A DNA stretch of 64,000 nt, from positions 4,877 to 68,876 of the forward strand of contig NZ_JBHYXZ010000032.1 of the NCBI RefSeq assembly GCF_042752395.1, written 5' to 3'. The position numbers and the translations under genes are program-made. The notes under the pieces are model-generated. The model saw only the letters and a list, made by a program, of their open reading frames with translations, ran no database searches and was not told the DNA's origin. The number at the start of each line of letters is the position of its first letter. The stretch's first letter is position 1. This document shows, one piece after another, positions 24,171 to 33,869 of this stretch. Source of the DNA: Actinosynnema sp042752395 (lineage in GTDB: Bacteria; Actinomycetota; Actinomycetes; Mycobacteriales; Pseudonocardiaceae).

Positions 24171-25861
24171 CGGGGTTCCCCCGCCGCGTCCAGGTGCTCG
24201 GCCAGCTCGGCGATCGTGGGGTTCTCGTAGAACGTGCGGGCGCGGACGAACGTGCCCCGCTCGTTGGCGATCTCCGTGGTGATCACCGTCGCGAGCAGCG
24301 AGTGGCCGCCCAGCTCGAAGAAGTCGTCGTCCACGCCGACCTCGTCGACCTCCAGCACATCGGCCCACAGCCGGGCCAGCCACTGCTCCAGCTCGCCGTC
24401 CGGAGCGCGGTAGTCGGTGTCGAGGTCGGGCCGCGCGCGCACCGGTGTGGCGGCCAGGGCCGCGCGGTCCACCTTGCCGTTGGGGGTCAGCGGCAGCGCG
24501 GGCAGCCGGCTGAACGTCGCGGGCACCATGTGCCGGGGCAGCGCGGCGGCGAGCGTGCGCCGCAGCTCGGCGACGGAGACCAGGCCCTCGGTGGTGTAGA
24601 AGGCGGCCAGCCGCTTGCCGCCCGACCGGTCGGGCTGCGCCACCACCGCGGCGTCGGCCACGTCCGGGTGCGCGGTGAGGGCGGCCTCCACCTCGCCGGG
24701 CTCCACCCGGAACCCGCGCAGCTTGACCTGCGCGTCGGCGCGGCCGACGAACTCGTACGAGCCGTCGGGCAGCCGGCGGGCGAGGTCCCCGGTGCGGTAC
24801 ATGCGCCCGCCCGGTGTCGCCGGGTCCGGCAGGAACCGCTCGGCGGTCAGCCCGGGCCGGTCGAGGTAACCGTGCGCCAAGCCCTCGCCCGCCGCGTACA
24901 GCTCGCCGACCTCGCCGTCCGGCACCGGCCGCAGGTCGGCGTCGAGCAGGTGCACCGCGCCGCCGCGGATCGGCGTGCCGATCGGCACGGTCGCCGTGGT
25001 GAGCCGGCCGCGGACGGGGTGGCAGCAGGTGAAGGTGGTGTTCTCGGTCGGGCCGTAGCCGTTGACCAGGACGGTGTCCGGCAGCAGCGCCACCGCCTTG
25101 TCCACGTGGGACGGTGACAGCACGTCGCCGCCGGCGATGAGCTGCCGCACGCCCTTGAGGTCCGCCGGGGCGGTGTCGACGACCTGGTGGAACAGACCGG
25201 CGGTCAGCCACGCGACGGTGACGCCCTCGGCGCGCACGACCTCCGCGACCTCCGCGGGCGACAGGTCGCCCGGCGGCGCCACGGCCAGGCGGGCGCCGTT
25301 GAGCAGGGCGCCCCACACCTCCAGCGTGGAGGCGTCGAACGCGATCGGGGCGTGCTGGAGGACCACGTCGTCCGCGGTGAACGTGGCGAAGTCGGGCTCG
25401 TGCACGAGCCGGGCCACGGCGCGGTGGGGCACGCACACGCCCTTCGGCGTGCCGGTGGACCCGGAGGTGTAGGCGATGTAGGCCAGGTCCTCCGCGCCGA
25501 CCTCGACGTCCCGGCCGCGCGGTCCGTCGACCAGGACGTCGTCCTCGGTCAGCACGACGGACGCCCCCGCGTCGGCGAGCACGGCGGCCCGCCGCTCCGG
25601 CGGGTCGTTCGGGTCCAGCGCCAGGTAGCACGCCCCGGCGCGGAGGATGCCCAGCAACGCGACGGCGAGCAGCGGCGACCGCGCCAGGTGGACGGCCACC
25701 ACGTGCCCGCGCCGGACACCGCGCCCGCCCAGCGCGTGGGCCAGGCGGGCGGACGCCTCGTCCAGCTCCGCGTAGGACAGCCGCTGCCCGGACCCGCTCA
25801 CGGCGGTCCGCCGCGGCACGGCCGCGACCTGGCGCGCGAACAACGCAGGGATCGTCCGCAT
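24167..25861 (-). CDS. Free-standing NRPS A-PCP didomain, Val-type code
   Basis: The product is 564 aa: A domain (YIAYTSGSTGTPKG, AFDASTLEVW, GYGPTEN, YRTGDLARR, NGKVDRAAL) and PCP (FFELGGHSLLAT near residue 520), with no C domain. The manual code D-A-L-W-I-G-G-T-F-K is nearly identical to the known valine code D-A-F-W-I-G-G-T-F-K. A didomain without C can start a chain or serve as a side loading station. The coupled P450 and Cys-type thioesterase favour a side station whose product, hydroxy-Val, is moved to the A-less module of NRPS2; this is inference. The gene begins 28 bases after the hotdog-protein stop. Confidence 0.92.
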   Translation of the reverse strand: MRTIPALFARQVAAVPRRTAVSGSGQRLSYAELDEASARLAHALGGRGVRRGHVVAVHLARSPLLAVALLGILRAGACYLALDPNDPPERRAAVLADAGASVVLTEDDVLVDGPRGRDVEVGAEDLAYIAYTSGSTGTPKGVCVPHRAVARLVHEPDFATFTADDVVLQHAPIAFDASTLEVWGALLNGARLAVAPPGDLSPAEVAEVVRAEGVTVAWLTAGLFHQVVDTAPADLKGVRQLIAGGDVLSPSHVDKAVALLPDTVLVNGYGPTENTTFTCCHPVRGRLTTATVPIGTPIRGGAVHLLDADLRPVPDGEVGELYAAGEGLAHGYLDRPGLTAERFLPDPATPGGRMYRTGDLARRLPDGSYEFVGRADAQVKLRGFRVEPGEVEAALTAHPDVADAAVVAQPDRSGGKRLAAFYTTEGLVSVAELRRTLAAALPRHMVPATFSRLPALPLTPNGKVDRAALAATPVRARPDLDTDYRAPDGELEQWLARLWADVLEVDEVGVDDDFFELGGHSLLATVITTEIANERGTFVRARTFYENPTIAELAEHLDAAGEPR

Positions 25862-25889
25862 GTCACACCCCCTCGGTCTCGTCCCCATG

Positions 25890-26573
25890 TCAGGCCCCTC
25901 CGGCGTCGAGCGCGGTCCACCGGGCGGTCGAGGTGGCGACCAGGTCGCCGTCCGGCCCGTACACGCTGGTCAGGTTCACCGCGGTCCGCCCCCACCGCTC
26001 CTCCCGGCGCGCGACGACGACGTGCGGCGCGCCGGGCCGCGGCGGCCGGACCACCTCCGCGGTCATCCGGGTCAGCACCATCGGGTCCGCGCGCGGGTCG
26101 GCGGTCCAGCCGCCGGGGCAGTCCAGCACGCCCCACAACACCTCGGTCGACGCCTCCTCGGGCACCCACCCGCACGCCACCACGCCGTCGCGCCCGGCCA
26201 CCGGGCCCGGTGCGAGCCGCAGCCCGTCCTCCCGGTCGTGGCCGCACACGAAGCAGGTCGGGAACGGGTGGTCGCGGTGGCCCAGGTAGCCCTCGGAGGC
26301 GCGCCGCGCCTCGCCCGGCGACACCGGCTCCACCACCGGGACGGGTTTCCGCGCCCCGCTCACCGTGGCGATGAGCCGGTCGCCCAGCCACAGGTGCGAC
26401 CGGCGCGCGCCCGCCTCCAGCCGCATCGGCGTGTCCAACGGCGGCGGCGCGATCAGGGTGACCACGGCGTGCCCGGCGGCGGGCGGGGCGAGCCCGGCCA
26501 GCAGCCCGCACGCGTACCCGCCCTGGCCGGAGTCGGGCGGCCCGTTGAAGCGGGCCGGGATGGTGACCTCCAT
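25890..26573 (-). CDS. Hotdog-fold thioesterase-like protein
   Basis: The product is 227 aa with ARFNGPPDSGQGGYACG at the start and a central PTCFVCGHDREDGL segment, both characteristic of a two-hotdog actinobacterial family related to acyl-CoA thioesterases. The start overlaps the kinase stop (ATGA). I see no clear catalytic acid. It may hydrolyse a thioester or bind an acyl or aminoacyl group during assembly, for example clearing mis-primed carriers. The family is recognised from motif pattern only; its role in this pathway is unknown. Confidence 0.65.
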   Translation of the reverse strand: MEVTIPARFNGPPDSGQGGYACGLLAGLAPPAAGHAVVTLIAPPPLDTPMRLEAGARRSHLWLGDRLIATVSGARKPVPVVEPVSPGEARRASEGYLGHRDHPFPTCFVCGHDREDGLRLAPGPVAGRDGVVACGWVPEEASTEVLWGVLDCPGGWTADPRADPMVLTRMTAEVVRPPRPGAPHVVVARREERWGRTAVNLTSVYGPDGDLVATSTARWTALDAGGA

Positions 26574-27472
26574 CAGGCACCCACCCTCTGCGGCGCGCAG
26601 GTCGACTCGACGCACAGCGACGTGTGCAACGACACCGTCCCGGACAGGCCGCGGCACTGCTCGACCACGAAACGCACCTTGTCCTCGCGGGCCGGGTCGT
26701 GGTCGGCGATGAGGACGCCGATCACCGTCCCGCTGTGCGCGATCACCAGGCCGAGCGCGTCCACCTCCGCGCCGATGCGCCGCAGCGACGCCAGCAGCGG
26801 GCGCGGCCGGACCTTCGTGCTCAGCTCGGCGCTGCGGGTGGAGACGGCGCCGACCGCGGCCAGGTCGTGCCCGCGCACCGCCGCGGTCAGCGCGTCCAGC
26901 AACTCGGCGTACTCCGCCCGGTCCCGCGCGGAGTACGGCTTGGGCACCCGGTTGTGCCGCACGGTGTCCACCTGGCCGCCCTCGTCGACCCCGACGATGG
27001 TCAGCACCGGCAGGCAGCCCAGGCGTTCCCGCAGCCGCACCTCGCGGTGGTAGAACGCCACGATCCCGTCGTGCATGACCCCGTCCGTGGGCTCGATGTG
27101 CCGCAGGAACCCCTCGATCGCCACGGCGTCGAGCGGCTGCTCCAGCGCGGCGGCCACGGCCCGCGCGGTGGCCACCAGGTCGGCGGAGGAGCTGGCGAGG
27201 CCCTTGCCCTCGGGGAGCCTGCCCGCGAGTTCGAGCACGCCGCCGCCGCGGTGGCCGCCGGTGGCGAGCATCCGCTCCACCAGCAGCCGTGACTTGTCCT
27301 TGTTCGGCGGGGTCACGACCACCGGGTCGTGCTCGCCGGTCAGCTCGAACCGCGCCGACGAGTACTCGGTGATCGGCAGCGTGACCAGGAAGTCGCGCTC
27401 CTCCTCGGGCAGCACGCCCTGGAGCAGTTCGCCGAACGTGCCGAAAGCGCGGCCGTGGCCGATGCGGGTCAC
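26573..27472 (-). CDS. GHMP kinase, L-threonine kinase (PduX-like)
   Basis: The product is 299 aa from GTG 27472, which overlaps the NRPS2 stop (GTGA). GRAFGTFGELLQG at the start matches the PduX group, and the ATP loop is LPEGKGLASSSADL (GHMP motif 2). PduX phosphorylates L-threonine to O-phospho-L-threonine in cobalamin synthesis. No cobalamin genes are near. In this operon a cysteine-synthase-like enzyme could use O-phospho-threonine for beta-replacement, so the kinase probably opens the 2,3-diaminobutyrate branch. A homoserine or other alcohol substrate cannot be excluded. Confidence 0.85.
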   Translation of the reverse strand: MTRIGHGRAFGTFGELLQGVLPEEERDFLVTLPITEYSSARFELTGEHDPVVVTPPNKDKSRLLVERMLATGGHRGGGVLELAGRLPEGKGLASSSADLVATARAVAAALEQPLDAVAIEGFLRHIEPTDGVMHDGIVAFYHREVRLRERLGCLPVLTIVGVDEGGQVDTVRHNRVPKPYSARDRAEYAELLDALTAAVRGHDLAAVGAVSTRSAELSTKVRPRPLLASLRRIGAEVDALGLVIAHSGTVIGVLIADHDPAREDKVRFVVEQCRGLSGTVSLHTSLCVESTCAPQRVGA

Positions 27473-30400
27473 GCGCGGCCTCCCCCGTCGAGGTCGAGCA
27501 GCGCCGCGACCGCCGCCGCGTGCGGTGGCCGCACGAGCGAGAAGTGGTCGGCGGGCAGGTCGTGCACGGTGAAGCGGCCGGTGACGTGCCGGGCCCAGTG
27601 CCCCGCGCTGTCGTGCTCGCGGTTCTCCTCGCCCTGCACGAACACCGCGTCGCCGCCGTGGCGGCCCGGCCGGTGCCGGGCGTGGGCGCGCACGTTGGCC
27701 TCGAACACGGCGAGCAGCGCGTCCGCGTCCCGGCCGTGGTCGTCGCCGAGTTCCCGGCGCAGCTGCTCGGCCAGGTCCGCGCCGTCCGCGTCGTCGGGGT
27801 CGTACTGGCCCGGGTAGGACGGGTCGACCATGGTCAGCGAGGCGACGCGGTCCGGCGCGCGGACCGCCATCTCGTGCGCCACCACCGCGCCGAACGACCA
27901 GCCGGCCAGGTGGTGCCGGGGCAGGTCGCGCAGCAGGTCGAGGTAGGCGGCGGCGGTCTCCCCGACGCTCGCGGCGGGCCGGGCCGCGGCCGACACCCCG
28001 TGCACCGGGTGGCGCGGGTCGATCGCCTCGACCAGCGCCCGGTAGGCGAGCAAAGTGCCGCCCGCCGGGTGCACCAGCACCACGGGCGTGCCGTCGAGCC
28101 CGGGGCGCAGCAGGTGCAGCCGGGGCCGGTCGTCCACGCCCGCGCCGCCGTCGGTGAGCCGGGCCGCGATCGAGCGGACCGTGCCGCCGTCGAGCAGCTC
28201 GGTCACCGGCAGCGCCCGGCCGAACCGCTTGCGCACCGCGGTGAGCAGCCGCAGGGCCTTGAGCGAGTGGCCGCCCAGCTCGCCGAACGTGTCCAGCACG
28301 CCCACGTCCTCGACGCCGAGCACGTCGCGCCACAGCTCCAGCAGCACGCGTTCGGCCTCGGTCGCGGGCTCGACGGCGGACGGCCGGTCCCGTCGCACCT
28401 CGACGGCGGCCAGTGCCTTGCGGTCCACCTTGCCGTGGGGCGACAGCGGGATCGCGTCCACCGACTGCCACAGCTGCGGCACCATGTGCTCGGGCAGCCG
28501 GTCCAGCAGGAAGGCCCGCAGCGCCGCCGGGTCCGCGTCGCCGACGAAGAACGCGGCCAGCGCGCCGTCCCGGGCCACGACCGCGCACTCGCGCACGCCG
28601 TCGTGCCCGCCCAGCACCGCCTCCACCTCGGCCGGCTCGACCCGGAACCCGCGCACCTTGACCTGGTCGTCCGCCCGGCCCAGGTACTCCAGCTCGCCGC
28701 CCGGCAGGCGCCGGGCCAGGTCGCCGGTGCGGTACAGGCCGTCGACGAACCGCTCGGCGGTCAGGTCGGGCCGGCCCACGTACCCGTCGGCGAGGCCGAC
28801 GCCGCCGATGTGCAGCTCGCCGGTCACGCCGAGCGGCACGGGCCTGCGGCGCGCGTCCAGCACGTGCAGGCGGACGTTGGCGATGGGTCGCCCGATCGGC
28901 ACGACCGCGCGCCCGTCGTCGCGGCACCGCCAGTGGCTGACGTCCACCGCGGCCTCCGTCGGCCCGTACAGGTTGACCAGCTCGGCCGGGTGGGTGGCGA
29001 AGAACCGCTGCTGGAGGTCGTGCGGCAGCGCCTCGCCGCTGGCGAACACCCGCCGCAGCGACGTGCACGCGGGCACGCCGTCGTCGTCCAGGAACGCCCG
29101 CAGCATCGACGGCACGAAGTGCAGCACCGTCACCCCGGCCTCGCGGACGAGTCGGGTCAGGTAGGCGGGGTCGCGGTGCCCGTCCGGCCGGGCCACGACC
29201 AGGCACGCGCCGGTCATCAGCGGCCAGAAGAATTCCCACACCGACACGTCGAACGAGTACGGCGTCTTCTGCAGCACGCGGTCGTCCGGCCCGATCGGGT
29301 ACTCGTCCTGCATCCACAGCAGCCGGTTGGCGATGGCGCGGTGCGAGACCACGACGCCCTTGGGCCGGCCGGTCGAGCCGGACGTGAAGATCAGGTACGC
29401 CGGGTCGTCCGGTGTCACCGCCGTCTCCGGCGGGGTGTCCGGCTGGTCGGCGGGGACGTCCAGGCGGTGCGCGCCGGGCAGGTCCCCATCGGCCAGCAGC
29501 ACCACCGGCCGCGCCTGGTCGACCATCTCGCGGATGCGCGCCGGCGGGTTGTCCGGGTCCAGGGGCAGGTACGCCCCGCCCGCGCGCACGACCGCGTGCA
29601 GCGCGACGACCAGCTCCACCGACCTCGCGGCGCTCACGCCGACGAACGTGCCGGGGCCGACGCCGAGCGCGACCAGCCGGTGCGCGAGGCGGTTGGCGCG
29701 TGCCTCGAACTCGCGGTAGGTCAGCACGGTGTCCTCGAAGCGCACGGCCGGCGCGTCCGGTTCGCCGCGGGTGAGGGCGTGCAGCAGGTGCGGCCGGTCG
29801 TAGTGCCGGTCGGTGTCGTTCCACGCGGCGAGCTGCGCCCGTTCCCGCTCCGGCCGCAGCTCCGCGTCGATGTGCGACCCGTCCGGGTCCGCGACGAGCG
29901 CGTGCAGCGCGGCCAGGTAGTAGTCGCGCGCCCGCTCGACCTGCCCGGTGTCGAGCCGGGTCCGGTCGTGCCGCAGGCCGATGGCGATCTCGCCGGTCTC
30001 GGCGTCGCGGAAGAACTCGGCGCCGAACGGGAAGTTGGTCGGCACCACGCTGTCCTCGTCCAGCAGCTCCAGCACGTCGCCGGACGGCTGGTCGCGCGAG
30101 ACGTGGAAGTGCGTGTAGTTGAAGAACGTCTCGAACAGCGGCTCGCCGCCGTGCGCGCGTTGCAGCTCGGCCAGCGGGAACCGGCGGTGGGGCTGGATCG
30201 CCAGGTCCGTCCCGGCGACCTGCCGCACCAGGTCGGCCCACGTGCCGTCGGCCAACCTCACCCGGAACGGCACGGTGTTGAGGAACAGGCCCAGGACGCG
30301 GTCGCCGTCGGTCTGCTCGCCGCGGCCGTGGTAGACCACGCCGGTCACCACGTCGTCCCGCCCCGACAGCAGCGACATCACGCGCAGGTGGGCGGCCAGC

Positions 30401-32832
30401 AGCACCACGCGCACCGACACCTTGAGCCGGTTGGCCAGCGCCAGCAGCCCCTCGCCGACCTCGGCGGGCACGGTGAACTCCGCCATGGCCATGTCCGGCT
30501 CGGCCGTGGCGGGGCCGCCCAGCGGCAGGGCGCCCGCCGTGACGTCGTCGAGCAGGTCGGTCCAGAACGCGCGGTGGGCGTCGTCGGCGAGCGCGGCGCG
30601 TTCGAGGGCGACGAACTCGCGGAAGCGGGCACGGGGCGGCGGCGGCACCTCGCGGTCGTGGCCGAGCGCCCGGACGTAGAGGGTGAGCAGCTCGGCGAAC
30701 AGCGACCGGCCGCTCCAGCCGTCCATGATCGCGTGGTGCTCGACGATCCACAGCTGCGCCTCGTCGTCGGCGCGGCGCTGGACGTGGAAGCGGATCAGCG
30801 GCGGGCGGGTCCAGTCGAACGGCCTGGCCCGCTCGGCGCGGAACCGCGCGGCCACGGCCGCCTCCACGTCGACCGCGCCGCGCAGGTCCTCGAACGTGAG
30901 CGGGGTGGGCACGTCGGCGTGCACGAGCTGCACCGGCTCGGTGAACCCGGCCACCGCGAACGACGTGCGCAGCACCTCGTGCCGGGCGAGCAGGGCCGTC
31001 ACGGCCTCGCGCCACGCGGCCTCGGAGTGCTCCGCCCTCAGGTGGTAGGTGGCGACGTTGTGGTAGAGCTGCTCGGAGTCGGCCGACTCGCTGTGGTAGA
31101 GCATCCCCGCCTGCAACGCCGACAGCGGGTAGGCGTCGACCACGTCGTCGCCGATCAGCTCCCGGTCGGCGGGCGTGAGCAGGTCCAGGCGGCCGTCCTC
31201 GGCGGTGTCGCCCGACTCGACCAGCGTGGTGCGCGGCGCGAGTTCGCGGATCGTCTGGTGCAGCACGAGGTCGGTGACCTTGATGCCGAGGCCGTGCTCG
31301 CGGGCCCGGGCCAGCAGCTGCACGCTGCGGATCGAGTCGCCGCCGAGCTCGAAGTAGTTGTCGTCGATGCCGACCGGATCGCGCCCGAGCACCTGCGCCC
31401 AGATGCCCGCCAGCACGGCCTCCACCGCGTTGGTCGGCGCGGCGTACGGCGCCGGCTCGTCCCAGTCGTCCACTTCGGACTGCCGCGGGCGGCCGGCGGC
31501 CGGGGCGAGCGGCCGGTCCGGGTCGGCGGCCACCTCCTCCAGCAGCCGGGCGTAGCGCTCGGCGAACCGGCCCACCTGCTCGGCGGTGAACAGGTCCGAC
31601 CGGTACTCGAAGTTCGCGCCCGCGCCGCGCCCGCGGTCGGTGACCTCCAGGCTGAGCGGGAACTTCGCCGTGCCCGAGTCGAGCAGGAACGGCGTGAAGC
31701 CGACCCCGGCGGCCGTGCGGGCGCCGTCCCCCGGCTCGAAGAAGGTGAACAGCACCTGGAAGACCGGGTGGCGGTCGCCCGCGCGCGGCGGCTTCACCTC
31801 CTCCACCACCAGCTCGAACGGCACGTCCTGGTTGGCGAAGGCGTCCAGCGCGGTGTCGCGCACGCGGTGGAGCACATCGCGGAACGTCGGGTCGTCGTCC
31901 AGCCGGACGCGCACCGCCAGCGTGTTGACCAGGAAGCCGACCGTGCCCGCGAACTCGGGCCGGGCGCGGTTGGCCGACACCGTGCCGACGATGACGTCGT
32001 CCACGCCGGACAGCTCGCGCAGCAGCACCTGGAAGGCCGCCAACCCCACCATGAACAGCGTCGCCCCGGTCTCGGCGGCCAGCTCCCGCAGCCGCTCCAC
32101 CGCGCCGGTCGGCAGGTCGAACGGCAGGTCCGCGCCCGAGGGCGGGCCGCCCGCGCCCTCGCCGGGCAGCTCCAGCACGGGCAGCGGGTGCGCCAGCACG
32201 GCGCGCCAGTGCGCGAGCTGCGCCGCCGCGGCGGGCCCGGCCAGCCACTCGTCCTGCCAGCCGGAGTAGTCGGCGTACTGGAACTCGGGCTCGGGCAGGT
32301 CGGGCTCGCGGCCCGCGGCGTGCGCCGCGTAGCCCTCGACCACCTCGTGGAACACGAGGTCGGCCGACCAGCCGTCGCACACGATGTGGTGCATGGTCAG
32401 CACCAGCACCGCTTCGGTCCTGCCCGGGCGCAGCAGCGCGACCCGGAACAGCGGCCCGCGCTCCAGGTCGAACGGCCGCGCCGCCTCACGGGCCACCCGG
32501 TCGTCGGCCCAGCCGGGGCCGTCGACCGCACCCGGCCGCGCCACCGTGAACTCGGGCTCCGCCACCGGGTCCACCACCTGCGCCAGCTCACCGTCGACGA
32601 GCGCGAAGCGGGTGCGCAGCGCCTCGTGCCGGGCGACCACGTCGGCGACGGAACGGCGCAGCGCGGCCTCGTCCACGTCACCGGTCAGCCGGTAGCACAG
32701 CGGCACGTGGTAGGTCGGCGCGTCGCCGACCACCTGCTGCACGAAGAACATCTGGTACTGCGCCCGCGACGCCGGGAACACGTAGACGCCCGCCGTCGAA
32801 CCCGGGTCGGCGCTCATCCGGTCGGTGCTCAT
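27469..32832 (-). CDS. NRPS2: C-PCP-C-A-PCP-TE, terminal synthetase, Ser-type code
   Basis: The product is 1787 aa from ATG 32832, overlapping the threonine aldolase stop (ATGA). Domains: C1 (HHIVCDG from residue 148), PCP1 (NYFELGGDS, near 510), C2 (YPLSALQAGMLYH; HHAIMDG), A (YLIFTSGSTGRPKG, FDVSVWEFFW, YGPTEA, YRTGDLARR, HGKVDRK), PCP2 (ELGGHS) and TE (GWSFGA nucleophile, final His in DHFSLV). No A domain stands between C1 and PCP1, and unlike NRPS1 no remnant is visible. The manual code D-V-W-H-F-S-L-V-D-K closely matches serine (D-V-W-H-L-S-L-I-D-K). PCP1 with LGGDSI before a YPLSxLQxGMLYH-type C domain is often seen where chirality changes, but no separate E domain is present. The TE should release or cyclise the peptide. 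Confidence 0.93.
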   Translation of the reverse strand: MSTDRMSADPGSTAGVYVFPASRAQYQMFFVQQVVGDAPTYHVPLCYRLTGDVDEAALRRSVADVVARHEALRTRFALVDGELAQVVDPVAEPEFTVARPGAVDGPGWADDRVAREAARPFDLERGPLFRVALLRPGRTEAVLVLTMHHIVCDGWSADLVFHEVVEGYAAHAAGREPDLPEPEFQYADYSGWQDEWLAGPAAAAQLAHWRAVLAHPLPVLELPGEGAGGPPSGADLPFDLPTGAVERLRELAAETGATLFMVGLAAFQVLLRELSGVDDVIVGTVSANRARPEFAGTVGFLVNTLAVRVRLDDDPTFRDVLHRVRDTALDAFANQDVPFELVVEEVKPPRAGDRHPVFQVLFTFFEPGDGARTAAGVGFTPFLLDSGTAKFPLSLEVTDRGRGAGANFEYRSDLFTAEQVGRFAERYARLLEEVAADPDRPLAPAAGRPRQSEVDDWDEPAPYAAPTNAVEAVLAGIWAQVLGRDPVGIDDNYFELGGDSIRSVQLLARAREHGLGIKVTDLVLHQTIRELAPRTTLVESGDTAEDGRLDLLTPADRELIGDDVVDAYPLSALQAGMLYHSESADSEQLYHNVATYHLRAEHSEAAWREAVTALLARHEVLRTSFAVAGFTEPVQLVHADVPTPLTFEDLRGAVDVEAAVAARFRAERARPFDWTRPPLIRFHVQRRADDEAQLWIVEHHAIMDGWSGRSLFAELLTLYVRALGHDREVPPPPRARFREFVALERAALADDAHRAFWTDLLDDVTAGALPLGGPATAEPDMAMAEFTVPAEVGEGLLALANRLKVSVRVVLLAAHLRVMSLLSGRDDVVTGVVYHGRGEQTDGDRVLGLFLNTVPFRVRLADGTWADLVRQVAGTDLAIQPHRRFPLAELQRAHGGEPLFETFFNYTHFHVSRDQPSGDVLELLDEDSVVPTNFPFGAEFFRDAETGEIAIGLRHDRTRLDTGQVERARDYYLAALHALVADPDGSHIDAELRPERERAQLAAWNDTDRHYDRPHLLHALTRGEPDAPAVRFEDTVLTYREFEARANRLAHRLVALGVGPGTFVGVSAARSVELVVALHAVVRAGGAYLPLDPDNPPARIREMVDQARPVVLLADGDLPGAHRLDVPADQPDTPPETAVTPDDPAYLIFTSGSTGRPKGVVVSHRAIANRLLWMQDEYPIGPDDRVLQKTPYSFDVSVWEFFWPLMTGACLVVARPDGHRDPAYLTRLVREAGVTVLHFVPSMLRAFLDDDGVPACTSLRRVFASGEALPHDLQQRFFATHPAELVNLYGPTEAAVDVSHWRCRDDGRAVVPIGRPIANVRLHVLDARRRPVPLGVTGELHIGGVGLADGYVGRPDLTAERFVDGLYRTGDLARRLPGGELEYLGRADDQVKVRGFRVEPAEVEAVLGGHDGVRECAVVARDGALAAFFVGDADPAALRAFLLDRLPEHMVPQLWQSVDAIPLSPHGKVDRKALAAVEVRRDRPSAVEPATEAERVLLELWRDVLGVEDVGVLDTFGELGGHSLKALRLLTAVRKRFGRALPVTELLDGGTVRSIAARLTDGGAGVDDRPRLHLLRPGLDGTPVVLVHPAGGTLLAYRALVEAIDPRHPVHGVSAAARPAASVGETAAAYLDLLRDLPRHHLAGWSFGAVVAHEMAVRAPDRVASLTMVDPSYPGQYDPDDADGADLAEQLRRELGDDHGRDADALLAVFEANVRAHARHRPGRHGGDAVFVQGEENREHDSAGHWARHVTGRFTVHDLPADHFSLVRPPHAAAVAALLDLDGGGRA

Positions 32833-33869
32833 CCGCGCGGCCCTCGCTCCACCACGGCGCGGACCACCGCCACCGCCCGGTCCACGTCGGCCTCCGTCAC
32901 GCCGGAGTGCGTGACGGCGCGGATGCGCCCGTGGCCCAGCTCGCCCACGGCCAGGCCCTCGGCTGCGGCGGCGGCCACGAACGCCTGCCAGCTGAACCCG
33001 TGCACGCGGAACATCACGATGTTGGTCTGCACCTGCGCGGGGTCCACTTCGACGCCGTCCACACCGGCCAGCCCCTCGGCGAGCCGGCGGGCGTTGGCGT
33101 GGTCCTCGGCGAGCCGGTGGGCGTTGGTGATGGCGAGGATGCCCGCCGCCGCGATCACCCCGGCCTGGCGCATCCCCCCGCCCAGCAGCTTGCGCAGCCG
33201 CCGCACCGCGGTGATGAACTCCGCCGGGCCGGCGACGATCGAGCCGATGGGCGCGCCCAGGCCCTTGGACAGGCAGAACTGCACGGAGTCGACGTGCTCG
33301 GCGATCCGCGCGACCGGCACGCCCGACGCCACGGCGGCGTTGAACACCCGCGCGCCGTCCAGGTGCACGGCGACCCCGCGCTCGTCGGCGAACCGCCGCA
33401 CCTCCGCCAGGTAGCCCGGTGGCAGCACCTTGCCGCCCGCCCGGTTGTGCGTGTCCTCCAGGCAGATCAGCGCGGGGAGCGCGAACTGCGGGTCGTCCGG
33501 GTCGTCGGGGAAACCGCGGGCCAGGTCGTCCAGGGCCAGCGTGCCGTCGGCGGCGGTGCGGACCGGCTCGTAGACCACCCCGCCCACCACGGCCGCGCCG
33601 CCGGCCTGGTAGATGTGGATGTCGGACTCGTCGCCCACGAGCACCTTCGCGCCGCGCGGGGCGTGCGCCATGATCGCGGTGAGGTTCGCCATGGTGCCGC
33701 TGGGCGTGAGGCACGCCGCCTGCTTGCCGAGCGTGGCGGCGGCCAGCTCCTCCAGCTCGCGCACGGTCGGGTCCTCGCCGTACACGTCGTCGCCCAGCGG
33801 CGCGGCGACCATCGCCTTGAGCATGTCCGGGGTGGGCAGGGTGAAGGTGTCGCTGCGCAGCTCGATCAC
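32829..33869 (-). CDS. Low-specificity threonine aldolase (PLP)
   Basis: The product is 346 aa. It begins ELRSDTFTLPTP, has GDDVYGEDPTVRELE, SGTMANLTA, LEDTHNRAGGKVLP and the PLP lysine in FCLSKGLGAPIGS, all standard for beta-eliminating threonine aldolases. It splits threonine or related beta-hydroxy amino acids to glycine and aldehyde, or runs in reverse. The GTG start overlaps the previous stop (GTGA). Inside this operon it may make or edit a beta-hydroxy amino acid, or regulate the threonine pool feeding the kinase. Which of these holds is not visible from sequence. Confidence 0.9.
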   Translation of the reverse strand: MIELRSDTFTLPTPDMLKAMVAAPLGDDVYGEDPTVRELEELAAATLGKQAACLTPSGTMANLTAIMAHAPRGAKVLVGDESDIHIYQAGGAAVVGGVVYEPVRTAADGTLALDDLARGFPDDPDDPQFALPALICLEDTHNRAGGKVLPPGYLAEVRRFADERGVAVHLDGARVFNAAVASGVPVARIAEHVDSVQFCLSKGLGAPIGSIVAGPAEFITAVRRLRKLLGGGMRQAGVIAAAGILAITNAHRLAEDHANARRLAEGLAGVDGVEVDPAQVQTNIVMFRVHGFSWQAFVAAAAAEGLAVGELGHGRIRAVTHSGVTEADVDRAVAVVRAVVERGPRG

